Origin: JACKCP01 sp034007295
GTDB taxonomy: Bacteria; Desulfobacterota; Desulfobacteria; Desulfobacterales; JACKCP01
Direction: 5' to 3'
Length of the DNA: 64,000 bases
Assembly: GCA_034007295.1 (NCBI GenBank)
Contig: JAVERC010000004.1
Coordinates: 1 to 64,000, forward strand
Below, piece by piece: positions 35,782 to 45,187 of the stretch (the stretch's first letter is position 1; each line of letters starts with the position of its first letter). The notes under the pieces are model-generated. The model saw only the letters and a list, made by a program, of their open reading frames with translations. It had not been told where the DNA came from and searched no databases. The position numbers were made by a program, and so were the translations under genes.

Positions 35782-37953
35782 TCAATTTAGAATCGGGCAA
35801 AGTCTTTGTTTTAAATATGAAAATCTTTTTGAGGCTCTGTTTTCATTTACTGCAATTTCAAGTGCACGTGAACTTCCAACAATAATAAGAAGCTTTTTTC
35901 CCCTTGTCATTCCTGTGTACAAAAGATTTCTCTGTAAAAGCGGAAAATGCTGGGTCATAAGGGGAATTATAACAGCAGGATACTCTGATCCTTGAGATTT
36001 GTGAACTGAAATTGCATAAGCAAGGGAAAGCTCCTCAAGTTCATCAAAACTGTATTCAACAATTCTTTTTTCAGGATAGTCAGGATAAATTACTTCAACA
36101 ATTTCATCCTTAAACTTTACTGATTTGATTTTTCCAATATCTCCGTTAAAAACTTCCTTGTCGTAATTGTTGACAAGATGCATTACCTTGTCGCCTTTTT
36201 TAAAAATATTTGAACCTGACTTTATTTTTTCCCTTGAGAGGTTGAGTTTTTCCTGAAGAACTTTATTGAGATTTAAAGTACCGGTTTCACCTTTATGCAT
36301 TGGAGTTATTACCTGAATTTCCTCCATTGGATCAAGTCCGAATCTGCTGGGTATTCTTTTTGTCAAAAGCTCAACTATTGTTTCAACTGCTTTTTGCGGA
36401 CTTTCGTTTTTTATGAAATAAAATTCAGAAAGCTCTTTTGTAGTTTCATCTTTTAAAGGAAGCATTCCTGAGTTAACCCTGTGTGCGTTCATTATAATCG
36501 GGCTTTGCTTGGCCTGGCGAAATATTTCAGTAAGCTGAAAAGAAGGAATTTTAGAAGATTCTATTATGTCAGAAAGAAAATTGCCCGGGCCAACCGAAGG
36601 AAGCTGAAAAATATCTCCGACAAATATTATTCTTGTGTTTATGGTAACAGCTTTTAAAAGATGATAGCACATTATTATGTCTATCATTGAAGATTCATCA
36701 ATTATAAGTACGTCGCAGTCAAGAGGATTGGTTTCGTTTTTATCAAAAAGCTCTGTTAAAGGATTGAATTTTAAAAGTTTGTGTATTGTTTCAGCCTTGT
36801 TTCCTGTAACTTCTGAAAGTCTTCTTGCAGCTCTGCCTGTAGGTGCTGCAAGTGAAATTGATTTGCCAAGATGAGCAAAAATATTGCAAAGAGCCTTTAT
36901 AATTGTTGTTTTACCTGTACCTGGTCCGCCTGTAATTATTCCTGCTTTTTTATTAAGAATTCCCTTAATAGCATCAAATTGTTCTTTTGAGGGAATAACC
37001 CCTAAATAAGTGGCTGTGATATTTTTTATTTCTTCATTGCTGATAAGAAGTTTTTCAGGCGGAATTTCAAAAAGAGCATTTATTTTATCGGCAGTTCCTT
37101 TTTCAGCCTTGTAAAGATGAAAAGGATAAATAACTTCCTCAAGATCAATTTTTTCCTTAACTATAAATGATTCCCTGTGCAAAATTTCAATTGCATTGTC
37201 AATTGCGTTTTCTTGTGAACCTGTAAGTTTTTTTGTTCTTTTTTTAAGGTCTTCAAGTCCAAGAAAACAATGGCCGCTGTTTGAAGCCTTGTCAAGAACA
37301 CAGACAATTCCTGCAGATAACCTTGAATTGTCAGATGGTTCAATCATGGCTTTTTTGCCAAGCCTGTCAATAATATCAAAGCTGAAATATGGGTTTTCCT
37401 TTACAATTCTGTATGGATCTTTTGTAACAACATCAAGTGAAAGATTCCCGTATCTGATAATTATCTGTGGTGTATATTCTGAAGGTATTCCTGCCTCATG
37501 GAGATATTGTCTGAGCTGTCTTGCATAGCTGTGGTTTTTCCATGCCGAGGCAATTGACTGTGCTTTTTTTTTGCCTATTCCAGGGACATCTGCAAGTGAT
37601 TCAGGGCTTGATTCTATAATTGAAATTGTAGATTTTCCAAAAAAATCCACAATTTTTGAAGCAGTAGATCTGCCTATGCCTTCAATAATTCCTGATGTAA
37701 GATAATTGATTATTTCTTCTTCACTGTCTGGAATAATTGATTCATAGGAATGAACTCTGAATTGTTCCCCGAATTTGTCGTGTTCTTCCCAGGTGCCTGT
37801 TACCTCAAGTTTTTCTCCTGGAAAAATTTCATCCATTATTCCAACAATTGTCATTGAAGTTGAAAATTCAGACTGTTTGAGTTTTGCAACTGTATAGCCG
37901 TTTGATGGATTGTGGAAAGTAAGATTTAAAACTGTTCCGCTGACTGTAATCAT
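35782..37953 (-). CDS. recD2: ATP-dependent DNA helicase RecD2
   Basis: A 723-residue SF1B 5'-3' helicase of the RecD2 (RecD-like) type. An N-terminal OB-like domain is followed by tandem helix-hairpin-helix motifs (TSGIIEGIGRSTASKIV and ADVPGIGKKKAQSI). The helicase core begins with Walker A TGGPGTGKTT near 341-350, DVLIIDESSMID and GDIFQLPSVGPG. The C terminus has AYAISVHKSQGSEYPAV and LYTGMTRGKKLL. Full length. RecD2 acts outside RecBCD in repair and resistance to damage. It overlaps the gmhB stop by 4 bases, so the two form one transcript. Confidence 0.95.
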   Translation of the reverse strand: MITVSGTVLNLTFHNPSNGYTVAKLKQSEFSTSMTIVGIMDEIFPGEKLEVTGTWEEHDKFGEQFRVHSYESIIPDSEEEIINYLTSGIIEGIGRSTASKIVDFFGKSTISIIESSPESLADVPGIGKKKAQSIASAWKNHSYARQLRQYLHEAGIPSEYTPQIIIRYGNLSLDVVTKDPYRIVKENPYFSFDIIDRLGKKAMIEPSDNSRLSAGIVCVLDKASNSGHCFLGLEDLKKRTKKLTGSQENAIDNAIEILHRESFIVKEKIDLEEVIYPFHLYKAEKGTADKINALFEIPPEKLLISNEEIKNITATYLGVIPSKEQFDAIKGILNKKAGIITGGPGTGKTTIIKALCNIFAHLGKSISLAAPTGRAARRLSEVTGNKAETIHKLLKFNPLTELFDKNETNPLDCDVLIIDESSMIDIIMCYHLLKAVTINTRIIFVGDIFQLPSVGPGNFLSDIIESSKIPSFQLTEIFRQAKQSPIIMNAHRVNSGMLPLKDETTKELSEFYFIKNESPQKAVETIVELLTKRIPSRFGLDPMEEIQVITPMHKGETGTLNLNKVLQEKLNLSREKIKSGSNIFKKGDKVMHLVNNYDKEVFNGDIGKIKSVKFKDEIVEVIYPDYPEKRIVEYSFDELEELSLAYAISVHKSQGSEYPAVIIPLMTQHFPLLQRNLLYTGMTRGKKLLIIVGSSRALEIAVNENRASKRFSYLKQRLCPILN

Positions 37954-38516
37954 CGGGGCCCTGTATTTTTAATTATCCATTTATGAGCATCATAAAGGTC
38001 TGCTGCAATATAATCAGTAAATATTTGTTTTTCTTTAAGTTCTTTTTGTGCTTTTTTTCCGTTTCCCGTAAGAACAAGAATTTTAAATTTTACTCCGGCA
38101 TTTTTTGCTGCAATCATATCCTTTGAACTGTCGCCTATCATTACTGAATTGGAAAGGTCAAGTCCGTATTTGTCCCTTGCCTGAAAAAAAAGGCCTGGAG
38201 CTGGTTTTCTGCATGAGCAATTGTCCTTTGGAATATGTGGGCAGAAAAAAATTTCTTTAATATCTCCGTTTTTTTCCTTAACAGCATCAGTCATTTTGGC
38301 AAATATTTTTTTTAAACCCTCAGGCGTAACCATTTTTCGTCCTATAACAGACTGATTTGTGATTACAAAAACATCATGTCCTGATTTGCTTAAATTTGCA
38401 ATTGCATCAATGCTTTTGGGAATAAAAAAAAGTTCATCGCATGATTTAATATAATCAGGGGAGTCAAAATTTATTACTCCGTCCCTGTCTATGAAAACTA
38501 CTGGTTTTTTATTCAT
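37950..38516 (-). CDS. gmhB: D,D-heptose 1,7-bisphosphate phosphatase (HAD-IIIA family)
   Basis: A 188-residue HAD phosphatase of the GmhB type, which dephosphorylates heptose bisphosphate in the synthesis of ADP-heptose for lipopolysaccharide. The HAD motif VFIDRDGVIN is at the N terminus, VFVITNQSVIGR gives motif II, the zinc loop CPHIPKDNCSCRKPAPGLF carries the Cys/His set typical of GmhB, and VMIGDSSKDMIAAKNAG is motif IV. A histidinol-phosphatase-type HAD enzyme would look similar, so the exact substrate is likely but not certain. Confidence 0.85.
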   Translation of the reverse strand: MNKKPVVFIDRDGVINFDSPDYIKSCDELFFIPKSIDAIANLSKSGHDVFVITNQSVIGRKMVTPEGLKKIFAKMTDAVKEKNGDIKEIFFCPHIPKDNCSCRKPAPGLFFQARDKYGLDLSNSVMIGDSSKDMIAAKNAGVKFKILVLTGNGKKAQKELKEKQIFTDYIAADLYDAHKWIIKNTGPR

Positions 38517-38533
38517 AAATTACAGGCTTCTTT

Positions 38534-39223
38534 TTAGTCTAGAGCAACTGCAAAGGCATTTGGAAAACCATTTTTTCTTAATTTTTCTTCATTTATTTCT
38601 GCCTGATAAAGGCTTTTAAATTTTCCTGCTCTGACTCTGTAAAATGTTTGTCCGTTTATTTCAGCACTTGTAATAAAAACATGGCTGAATTGTTTTAAAA
38701 GTTCTTTTTTTAAATTCAGTGCATTGTCATGGTTTGCAAATGATCCTGTCTGCACACTGAAATCTCCCTTGTCAAAGTTTCCTTTGTTCAATGATTTTAT
38801 TATTACAGGTGCTGTGCCTGAAATATCAATTCCAAGCTCTTTTGCGGCCTTGTATGAAAGATCAATTATTCTTCCTTTAACAAAAGGGCCTCTGTCATTT
38901 ACTCTTACAATGGTTTTTTTCTTGTTTATAAGGTTTTCAACTTCAAGCTCTGTATTAAAGGGAAGGGTTTTATGTGCACAGGTCATTTCATACATATTGT
39001 ATGTTTCTCCGCTGGCTGTTTTTCTTCCATGAAATTTTTTCCCGTACCAGGAAGCATTGCCGGACTGGTAAAAACCTTTTGAGCTTTTCACCGGAGTATA
39101 TTTTTTGCCATATACATAATAAGAAGAGCCTGTGCTTTTTTCCTCATGGTTTTGCTGTTTTGAGGAACACGAGCTTAAAATCAGAATAAATAAAATAAAT
39201 ATAAAAAAAAATTTAGTTTTCAT
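38534..39223 (-). CDS. rlpA: RlpA-like lipoprotein with SPOR domain
   Basis: A 229-residue lipoprotein (signal LFILILSSC). A double-psi beta-barrel RlpA domain follows: GNASWYGKKFHGRKTASGE, MTCAHKTLPFNTELEVENL, and VRVNDRGPFVKGRIIDLSY with the conserved aspartate. The C terminus is a SPOR domain (FSVQTGSFANHDNALNL), which binds denuded peptidoglycan at the septum. RlpA of Pseudomonas is a lytic transglycosylase acting on such strands. It is on the same strand as lon, with a hairpin between. Confidence 0.92.
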   Translation of the reverse strand: MKTKFFFIFILFILILSSCSSKQQNHEEKSTGSSYYVYGKKYTPVKSSKGFYQSGNASWYGKKFHGRKTASGETYNMYEMTCAHKTLPFNTELEVENLINKKKTIVRVNDRGPFVKGRIIDLSYKAAKELGIDISGTAPVIIKSLNKGNFDKGDFSVQTGSFANHDNALNLKKELLKQFSHVFITSAEINGQTFYRVRAGKFKSLYQAEINEEKLRKNGFPNAFAVALD

Positions 39224-39231
39224 AATAAAAT

Positions 39232-39260
39232 CCGCATCCCCTTTAATTTGAGGGATGCGG
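39232..39260 (-). terminator. Strong hairpin between lon and rlpA
   Basis: CCGCATCCC (39232-39240) and GGGATGCGG (39252-39260) form a perfect 9-bp GC-rich stem with an 11-base loop, followed on the minus strand by ATTTTATT. It is a good terminator for lon; its end lies only 9 bases from the rlpA start codon. Confidence 0.75.
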
Positions 39261-39279
39261 CCGCTGTTTTTTTGATTTG

Positions 39280-41628
39280 TTATTGTTCTATTGCAATTTT
39301 AACCACATCCATCATTTTTCTTACAAAGTGAAAAGTCATTTCTTTTTTAACTTTTTTTGGTATTTCATCAATGTCTTTTTCATTATCCTTTGGAAGAATA
39401 ACAGTTTTAATTCCCATTCTGTGTGCTGCAAGAACCTTTTCTTTTACTCCGCCAACAGGAAGTACTTCACCTCTTAATGTTATTTCTCCTGTCATTGCAA
39501 GGTCTTTTATTATTTTTCTGCCAAGAGCAAGTGATGTAATTGCTGACAGCATTGTAACTCCTGCTGAAGGGCCGTCTTTTGGTATTGCACCTGCAGGCAC
39601 ATGAATATGGAGTTCATGGTTTTCAAAAAAGTTTTCAGGTATATCAAGCTTTTCCTTGTTTGCTCTTATAAAACTCAATGCAGCACTTACAGATTCCTTC
39701 ATTACATCACCCATCTGACCTGTAAGAATAAGACCTTTTTTTCCTTCCATGGCTGCTGCTTCAACATATAAAACATCACCTCCTGCCGGAGTCCATGCAA
39801 GGCCGAGTGCAACACCTGGAGAATCAATTTTTGGTTTTGATTCCGGAGTTATTTTTGCCGGTCCAAGATATTTTGACAAAGTGTTTACCTGAATTGTTGC
39901 AGATTTTATTTCCTCCTGTGCAACTTCTGTTGCAACCCCTCTTATAACTGAAGCAATTTCCCTTTCAAGATTTCTTAGTCCTGCTTCCCTGGTATAGTCT
40001 TCAATTATGTGTTTTATTGAACCCTGGGTAAAAGATATTTGTTTTGAATTAAGGCCGTGTGCTTCCCTTTGTCTTGGAATAAGATATTTGTTTGCAATTT
40101 TTATTTTTTCATCTTCAGTATATCCTGAGAGTTCAATTATTTCCATTCGATCCCTCAATGCCGGAGGAATTGTATGGATTACGTTTGCAGTTGTTATGAA
40201 CATGACTTTTGAAAGATCAAAGGGAACATCAAGGTAATGATCTACAAAAGAATTGTTCTGTTCAGGGTCTAAAACCTCAAGAAGGGCAGAAGACGGATCA
40301 CCTCTGAAATCGTTTCCAAGCTTGTCAACTTCGTCAAGAATAAATACAGGGTTGTTTGTTCCAGCTCTTCTTATTCCCTGGATTATTCTTCCTGGCAAAG
40401 CACCAACATAGGTTCTTCTGTGTCCTCTGATTTCGGCTTCGTCTCTTACGCCTCCAAGTGCAATTCTTACAAATTCCCTTCCAAGTGAATTGGCAATTGA
40501 TCTTCCAAGTGAAGTTTTTCCTGTTCCCGGAGGACCTGCAAAGCAAAGGATCGGACCTTTTGAATCTGGTTTGAGTTTTCTTACGGCAAGGTATTCAATT
40601 ATTCTTTTTTTTGGTTTTTCCAGTCCAAAATGATCATCATCAAGAATTTTTCTTGCAGCCTTGATATCAAGATTGTCTTTTGATGATTCATCCCAGGGAA
40701 TTGCGGTCATCCAGTCAAGATATGTTGAAGCAACTGTATATTCAGAAGAAGAAGGATGCATTCTTGAAAGCCTTTTAAGCTCTCTTTCAGCTTCTTTTTT
40801 TGCTTCTTCAGGCATATTGGTTTTTGCTATTTTTTCCCTGTATTCTTCTATTTCAAGGTTTGTGTCGTCTGTGTCTCCAAGTTCCTGCTGGATTGCCTTC
40901 ATCTGCTGGCGGAGATAATATTCCTTTTGCTTCTGGTTCATGTCTTCTCTTATCTGGGACTGAATTTTTGAACCTATCTGCAAAATTTCAAGCTGGTAGT
41001 TTACAAGCTTGGTAACTTCCCTGAGCCTTTTTTTAAGATCAATTGTTGATAAAATTTCCTGCTTTTCTTCAGGGCTTGCATTTATGGTTGATGCTATCAT
41101 ATCTGCAAGAACTGCAGGTTCTTCAATTGTTTTTGCAAGCTGAATCATTTCCTTTGGAAGACCGGGGGATAATTCTATTATGCTCTGGTAAAGCTCCAAA
41201 AGATTGTTTGTTATGGCTTGAATTTCCTTGTCATGGTCGTCTGGTTCATTAATCTGCTCAATTTCTGCTGTCATATAGGGCTTGTCTTTTACAATTTTAT
41301 TGAGCTTAAATCTTTTTACTCCCTGAACAAGAAGCTGAACTCTTCCGTCTTCAGCCTTTGCCATTTTTAAAATTATTGCTCCGCAGCCTATTTCGTAAAG
41401 ATCATCTGCTGTGGGGTTATCTTCGTCTTTTCCTTTTTTTGAAACAACAAATCCTACAATTCTGTTTGTTGCCATTGCATCGTCTATCAGCTGTTTACCC
41501 TGTTCATGTTTTACAACAAGGGGAAGTACCATTTTGGGGAATAGTGTAACATCAATAAGCGGCATTATTGGTATTCTTGCCGGAAGGTCCTGCTGGCTGA
41601 GTTCAATAGATGGCTGCTGTTCCTGCAT
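39280..41628 (-). CDS. lon: ATP-dependent protease Lon (endopeptidase La)
   Basis: A 782-residue Lon protease, full length. The N-terminal LON substrate domain begins near RIPIMPLIDVTLFPKMVLPL. The AAA+ module has Walker A FAGPPGTGKTSLGRSI and Walker B VFILDEVDKLG. The proteolytic domain has the serine of GAIPKDGPSAGVTML and the lysine in GVKEKVLAAHRMGIK. It degrades misfolded and regulatory proteins in the cytosol. The hsp20 gene lies 73 bases upstream on the same strand, so a joint protein-quality operon is likely. Confidence 0.97.
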   Translation of the reverse strand: MQEQQPSIELSQQDLPARIPIMPLIDVTLFPKMVLPLVVKHEQGKQLIDDAMATNRIVGFVVSKKGKDEDNPTADDLYEIGCGAIILKMAKAEDGRVQLLVQGVKRFKLNKIVKDKPYMTAEIEQINEPDDHDKEIQAITNNLLELYQSIIELSPGLPKEMIQLAKTIEEPAVLADMIASTINASPEEKQEILSTIDLKKRLREVTKLVNYQLEILQIGSKIQSQIREDMNQKQKEYYLRQQMKAIQQELGDTDDTNLEIEEYREKIAKTNMPEEAKKEAERELKRLSRMHPSSSEYTVASTYLDWMTAIPWDESSKDNLDIKAARKILDDDHFGLEKPKKRIIEYLAVRKLKPDSKGPILCFAGPPGTGKTSLGRSIANSLGREFVRIALGGVRDEAEIRGHRRTYVGALPGRIIQGIRRAGTNNPVFILDEVDKLGNDFRGDPSSALLEVLDPEQNNSFVDHYLDVPFDLSKVMFITTANVIHTIPPALRDRMEIIELSGYTEDEKIKIANKYLIPRQREAHGLNSKQISFTQGSIKHIIEDYTREAGLRNLEREIASVIRGVATEVAQEEIKSATIQVNTLSKYLGPAKITPESKPKIDSPGVALGLAWTPAGGDVLYVEAAAMEGKKGLILTGQMGDVMKESVSAALSFIRANKEKLDIPENFFENHELHIHVPAGAIPKDGPSAGVTMLSAITSLALGRKIIKDLAMTGEITLRGEVLPVGGVKEKVLAAHRMGIKTVILPKDNEKDIDEIPKKVKKEMTFHFVRKMMDVVKIAIEQ

Positions 41629-41700
41629 ATTTTTTTACCTCCAAGGTTAGATTGATTTCGAGTTCAGACCAAAGTACAGGTATTTGTTAAATCTAATAAC

Positions 41701-42135
41701 TTATTTTTCTTCTTCAATCTCAATTGTATGAAATTTTTTTATTGAAGCCTTGCCAAGCCTGAGATGAAGAAATCCGTTTTGATAGGTTGCTGATATTTTT
41801 TCAGTATCAATTTGAGCCGGAAGAAAAATTACCCTTTCAAATTTGCCGTACTGAATTTCAGCAAGCCTGTATCTTGCGTCTTTTGCAGGAAGCGATGGTT
41901 TTCTTGTTCCGCTTATTCTTGCAGCTTTTTCATCAATTTCAATTTCAAGCTCTTCCTTTGTAACCCCTGATATTTCAGCTGTAATTATAATTTCCTCTTC
42001 AGTTTCATAAATATCCATCTGGGGTTTCCATGTATCTTCAAATGAAAACATTGGATTTATGGGCTGAAACATTTGATATTTGCTGCTTCCGGCACAGTCT
42101 ACCGGATTTCCGAATCTGATTTTGATATAGCTCAT
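41701..42135 (-). CDS. Small heat-shock protein, Hsp20/alpha-crystallin family (first)
   Basis: A 144-residue small heat-shock protein. The alpha-crystallin domain covers about residues 35-135: PQMDIYETEEEIIITAEISG, VTKEELEIEIDEKAARISG and the C-terminal YQNGFLHLRLGKA. It would hold unfolding proteins and lies directly upstream of lon, as in other proteobacteria. The N-terminal arm (FGNPVDCAGSSKYQMF) differs from that of the second Hsp20 at 47193, so the two are separate paralogues. No CIRCE element was seen upstream. Confidence 0.9.
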   Translation of the reverse strand: MSYIKIRFGNPVDCAGSSKYQMFQPINPMFSFEDTWKPQMDIYETEEEIIITAEISGVTKEELEIEIDEKAARISGTRKPSLPAKDARYRLAEIQYGKFERVIFLPAQIDTEKISATYQNGFLHLRLGKASIKKFHTIEIEEEK

Positions 42136-42271
42136 TTATGGTGCTCCTTCTTTTTGAACTTTTGCTCTCAAGGTGTGTTCTTTGTAAGGCTTAGTATTTA
42201 AAATATAAATTAATATGAAAGTTTTTCAAGATTTTAAGTTTTTATGCAGGAATAAATTGGAGAAATATATA

Positions 42272-42372
42272 TTTGGTGATTACCCGAAAAACAGAATTTT
42301 TTGTTCATTTAACGGAAGATGAAAAAGTCAGCCTTAGAAATTAAAAAAAGCAGTTTTTGTTCAGCAGCTAAA
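42272..42372 (+). repeat. Dispersed repeat family 1, shortened copy
   Basis: TTGGTGATTACCCGAAAAACAG on the left and GCAGTTTTTGTTCAGCAGCTA on the right (42351-42370) match the two ends of the complete copy. The middle is shorter and diverged (GAAAAAGTCAGCCTTAGAA). The right end contains the rsmE stop codon (CTA, which is TAG on the minus strand). Confidence 0.8.
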
Positions 42373-43078
42373 TAAATTTTGATATTGCAGCTACAACAGA
42401 AGTTTCAACCCTTAAAATCCTTTTACCCAGAAAATAGGGCAACGCACCAGCTTCAATTAATTTTTTATTCTCATAATCTGTAAATCCGCCGTCAGGTCCT
42501 ATAATAAGGACTGAATGTTTTTTTGGAGGATTTTTTGGAAATTCATTTAATGAATATGGGTCAAGAAGATATCCATTTGAATTTTTTAAAATAAAAGGGA
42601 GTTCATCTTCGCAAAATGGCTTGAAAAGATTTTTTTTGATAACTTTTGGCATAACAGTATCTACGCTTTGCTCAAGTGCATTTATCAGCTGTTTTTCTAT
42701 TTCAGGTTCATCTATCAAAGGACTTTGCCAATAACTTTTTTCAACCTTGGCTGAGTTTATAAGATAAATTTTTTTAACTCCAAGCAAGGCTGCTGAATAA
42801 ATAATCCTTCTTGCAGCCTTTGGTCTTGGCAGTGCTGTTATAAGAGAGATGTCAAGGCTTTGAACTGGTTCTTTGTCATGAAAAGGCAAAAGCAGAACCT
42901 TGTTGTCTTTTATGGAAAGAATTTTTGAGAATCCGGTTTTTCCGTTTATTTCTCCGGTTTTGATTGAGTCATTTTTGCCAAGTTTTAATACTTTTATTAT
43001 ATGTGAGGCTTTTTGACCTGTAATTTCAATTGTATTGTCAGTAGTTAAATTATTTGACTCAAATAAAAGAATATTCAT
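42368..43078 (-). CDS. rsmE: 16S rRNA (uracil1498-N3)-methyltransferase RsmE
   Basis: A 236-residue SPOUT methyltransferase. N-terminal PUA-like domain with GQKASHIIKVLKLGKND. The SPOUT knot has ALPRPKAARRIIYSAALLGV, VLIIGPDGGFTDYENKKLIE and the hallmark LGKRILRVETSVVAAISKF. It methylates U1498 of 16S rRNA near the decoding centre. Full length. It overlaps pepE by 4 bases, so the two are co-translated. The stop codon falls in a dispersed repeat. Confidence 0.94.
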   Translation of the reverse strand: MNILLFESNNLTTDNTIEITGQKASHIIKVLKLGKNDSIKTGEINGKTGFSKILSIKDNKVLLLPFHDKEPVQSLDISLITALPRPKAARRIIYSAALLGVKKIYLINSAKVEKSYWQSPLIDEPEIEKQLINALEQSVDTVMPKVIKKNLFKPFCEDELPFILKNSNGYLLDPYSLNEFPKNPPKKHSVLIIGPDGGFTDYENKKLIEAGALPYFLGKRILRVETSVVAAISKFI

Positions 43079-43785
43079 GGAATTTGAAAAACTTCGCCGT
43101 TTTTTAAAGTTTGATGAATTTTACCTTGGTAAAAAATTTTTGCAGGTTTTTCTTTGGAAAAAAACTCTGCTTTTTTTCCGTTTTTTTCAACAAAAAGTCC
43201 GCTGCCTTCGGGTATGGCCGCACAAAAAACATTTGGATTTATAATTGAAAATTCAATAAGTCTGTCATCTCTTGATTCACCGCCGTGGTTTTCAAGGGAT
43301 TTATCTGTATAATGGGGATTTATCTGGAAATCAGCTGCACCAAGGCCGTTAAAATCAAGGGGTTCAACTATTGGCATGTCATTTGTGGTTTTTATTGACA
43401 ATCCCCCAAGATTTGCACCAGCACTCCAGCCGCAGTATAAAAAATCAGGTTCTTTGATTTTTGATTTTATTTCATTAAATAAGTTTTCATCTTCAAGTCT
43501 TTTTTTAAGAATAAATGTGTTTCCTCCGCCTGTAATAACTGCATCACAATCTTTTATTTCCTTTGTTTTTTCCTTTAACCTGTGGATTGACCTGATTTTT
43601 TTATCTGTAAGAAGTCCTTTTAAAACCATGCTTTCATATTCATCAAAGGAAAATCTTACGGCAGCGTATGGAATAAAAATAATATTTTTTTTTGATTTTA
43701 AAAAATCATTTAAAATATCTCTGCACCATTCAAGATATGGATATCCAGGCATTGTTGAATTGCTCAGCAAAAGCGATCTGTACAT
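43075..43785 (-). CDS. pepE: Peptidase E (S51 family, Asp-specific dipeptidase)
   Basis: A 236-residue S51 peptidase, which removes N-terminal aspartate from dipeptides. The nucleophile lies in YCGWSAGANLGG, the family's GxSAG motif. Conserved features are AVITGGGNTFILKKRL and the histidine in FQINPHYTD. The protein starts MYRSLLLSNSTMPGYPYLE, the standard PepE opening. Its end overlaps the rsmE start by 4 bases. Confidence 0.9.
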   Translation of the reverse strand: MYRSLLLSNSTMPGYPYLEWCRDILNDFLKSKKNIIFIPYAAVRFSFDEYESMVLKGLLTDKKIRSIHRLKEKTKEIKDCDAVITGGGNTFILKKRLEDENLFNEIKSKIKEPDFLYCGWSAGANLGGLSIKTTNDMPIVEPLDFNGLGAADFQINPHYTDKSLENHGGESRDDRLIEFSIINPNVFCAAIPEGSGLFVEKNGKKAEFFSKEKPAKIFYQGKIHQTLKNGEVFQIP

Positions 43786-43800
43786 AAATTTACTCCGAAG

Positions 43801-45186
43801 CTATTGTTCGATTCTTATAATTTTTCCGTCTTTATAAATTGTTTTTGCCATTTTTTTCTTTGGTTTTACCGGTTCAGTTTTCAAAATTGACGGTTTTGGA
43901 GAAACAATGGCTTTTGAGGGCGGTTTTTTTATTTTTCTAGGGTGAATAATTTCCCTTGTTTTTTTTATGGCTTCCTTAACAGGCGGCGGCGGCGGCGGAA
44001 GAATCAGCCATTCTTCAGGCGGATATTCGCAATGAAATTTTGTTTCAGTAAATTCTTCTATTGCAGGAATATAAAAAGAATCTTCCTGGCAGGCAAAACT
44101 TATTGATTTCCCTTTTTTTCCTGCACGGCCTGTTCTGCCGATTCTGTGGACATAATTTTCAGCCTTGTTTGGCATATTGTAGTTTATAACATGGGTAACA
44201 TTGTCAATGTGAAGGCCTCTTGCAGCAACATCTGTTGCAATGAGAATATGGGATCTGCCTTTTTGAAAATCTTCAAGAGCATTAAGTCTTTTGTTTTGGG
44301 CAACATCACCTGTTAAAAGACGGCAGTTGACCCTGTATCTTCTGAGCTTGTCATAAATTTCCTTTGCAACATATTTCTGGTTGGTAAAAATTATTGTATT
44401 TTTTGCTTTTTTCTTTTTTATAAAATTTAAAAGAAGGGCAAATTTTTGGTCACTTGTTGCAAGATAAGTTTTTTGCTCAATGTTTTCAGATGTTATGTGT
44501 TCAGGGTCAATTCTGATTTCTTTTGGATTTTCTGTCCAGTTCAGTGCAAATCTTGTTACTTGCTCGGGCAGGGTTGCACTGAAAAAAAGAGTCTGGCGTT
44601 TGCCTTTATAAGGAAGCTTTGATTCAATTCTTCTTACATCGGGCATAAAACCCATATCAAGCATTCTATCTGCTTCATCAATTACAAAAATTTCAGTTTT
44701 GGAAAGATTTAAAGCTCTTTCCTCAAGAAATCCTAAAAGTCTTCCAGGCGTTGCAATAATTATCTGGGGATTTTCTTTTAAAATCTGCCTTTGTTTGTTC
44801 ATGTCCTCACCGCCATAGATGCACACAGATTTTAAATCTGTATATACGCCTATTTTAAGGGCTTCCTTGTAAATTTGAACAACAAGTTCCCTTGTAGGTG
44901 CAAGAATAAGTGCTCTTGGATGATTGTGATCTGGCTTTGATTTTAAAAGACCTGAAAAAAGTATGGTAAGATAGGCTGCTGTTTTGCCTGTTCCTGTTTG
45001 TGCCTGTCCTATGATGTCTCTTTTTTTTATTCCTTTGGGAAGGGCTTTTTTCTGGATTGGGGTAAGGCCTTTAAAGTTAAGATCATAAAGTGCTCTTTTA
45101 AGCTGGGGCTGAATTTCAAGTTTTCCAACCGGATCTTTAAAAAAAAGGTAGAGATTTTTTTTTAAGCTTTGCAAAAATAATTTCAT
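43801..45186 (-). CDS. DEAD-box RNA helicase
   Basis: A 461-residue DEAD-box helicase. Motifs in order: Q motif near FKGLTPIQKKALPKGI, Walker A AQTGTGKTAAY, PTRELV, TPGRLL, VIDEADRMLDMGF, SATLPE, VAARGLHID and HRIGRTGRAG. The C-terminal extension of about 90 residues is proline- and lysine-rich (LILPPPPPPVKEAIK), usual for RNA-binding tails of RhlB/RhlE-like enzymes. It unwinds RNA in ribosome assembly or decay. It is followed on the same strand by pepE after 15 bases. Confidence 0.93.
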   Translation of the reverse strand: MKLFLQSLKKNLYLFFKDPVGKLEIQPQLKRALYDLNFKGLTPIQKKALPKGIKKRDIIGQAQTGTGKTAAYLTILFSGLLKSKPDHNHPRALILAPTRELVVQIYKEALKIGVYTDLKSVCIYGGEDMNKQRQILKENPQIIIATPGRLLGFLEERALNLSKTEIFVIDEADRMLDMGFMPDVRRIESKLPYKGKRQTLFFSATLPEQVTRFALNWTENPKEIRIDPEHITSENIEQKTYLATSDQKFALLLNFIKKKKAKNTIIFTNQKYVAKEIYDKLRRYRVNCRLLTGDVAQNKRLNALEDFQKGRSHILIATDVAARGLHIDNVTHVINYNMPNKAENYVHRIGRTGRAGKKGKSISFACQEDSFYIPAIEEFTETKFHCEYPPEEWLILPPPPPPVKEAIKKTREIIHPRKIKKPPSKAIVSPKPSILKTEPVKPKKKMAKTIYKDGKIIRIEQ

Positions 45187-45187
45187 T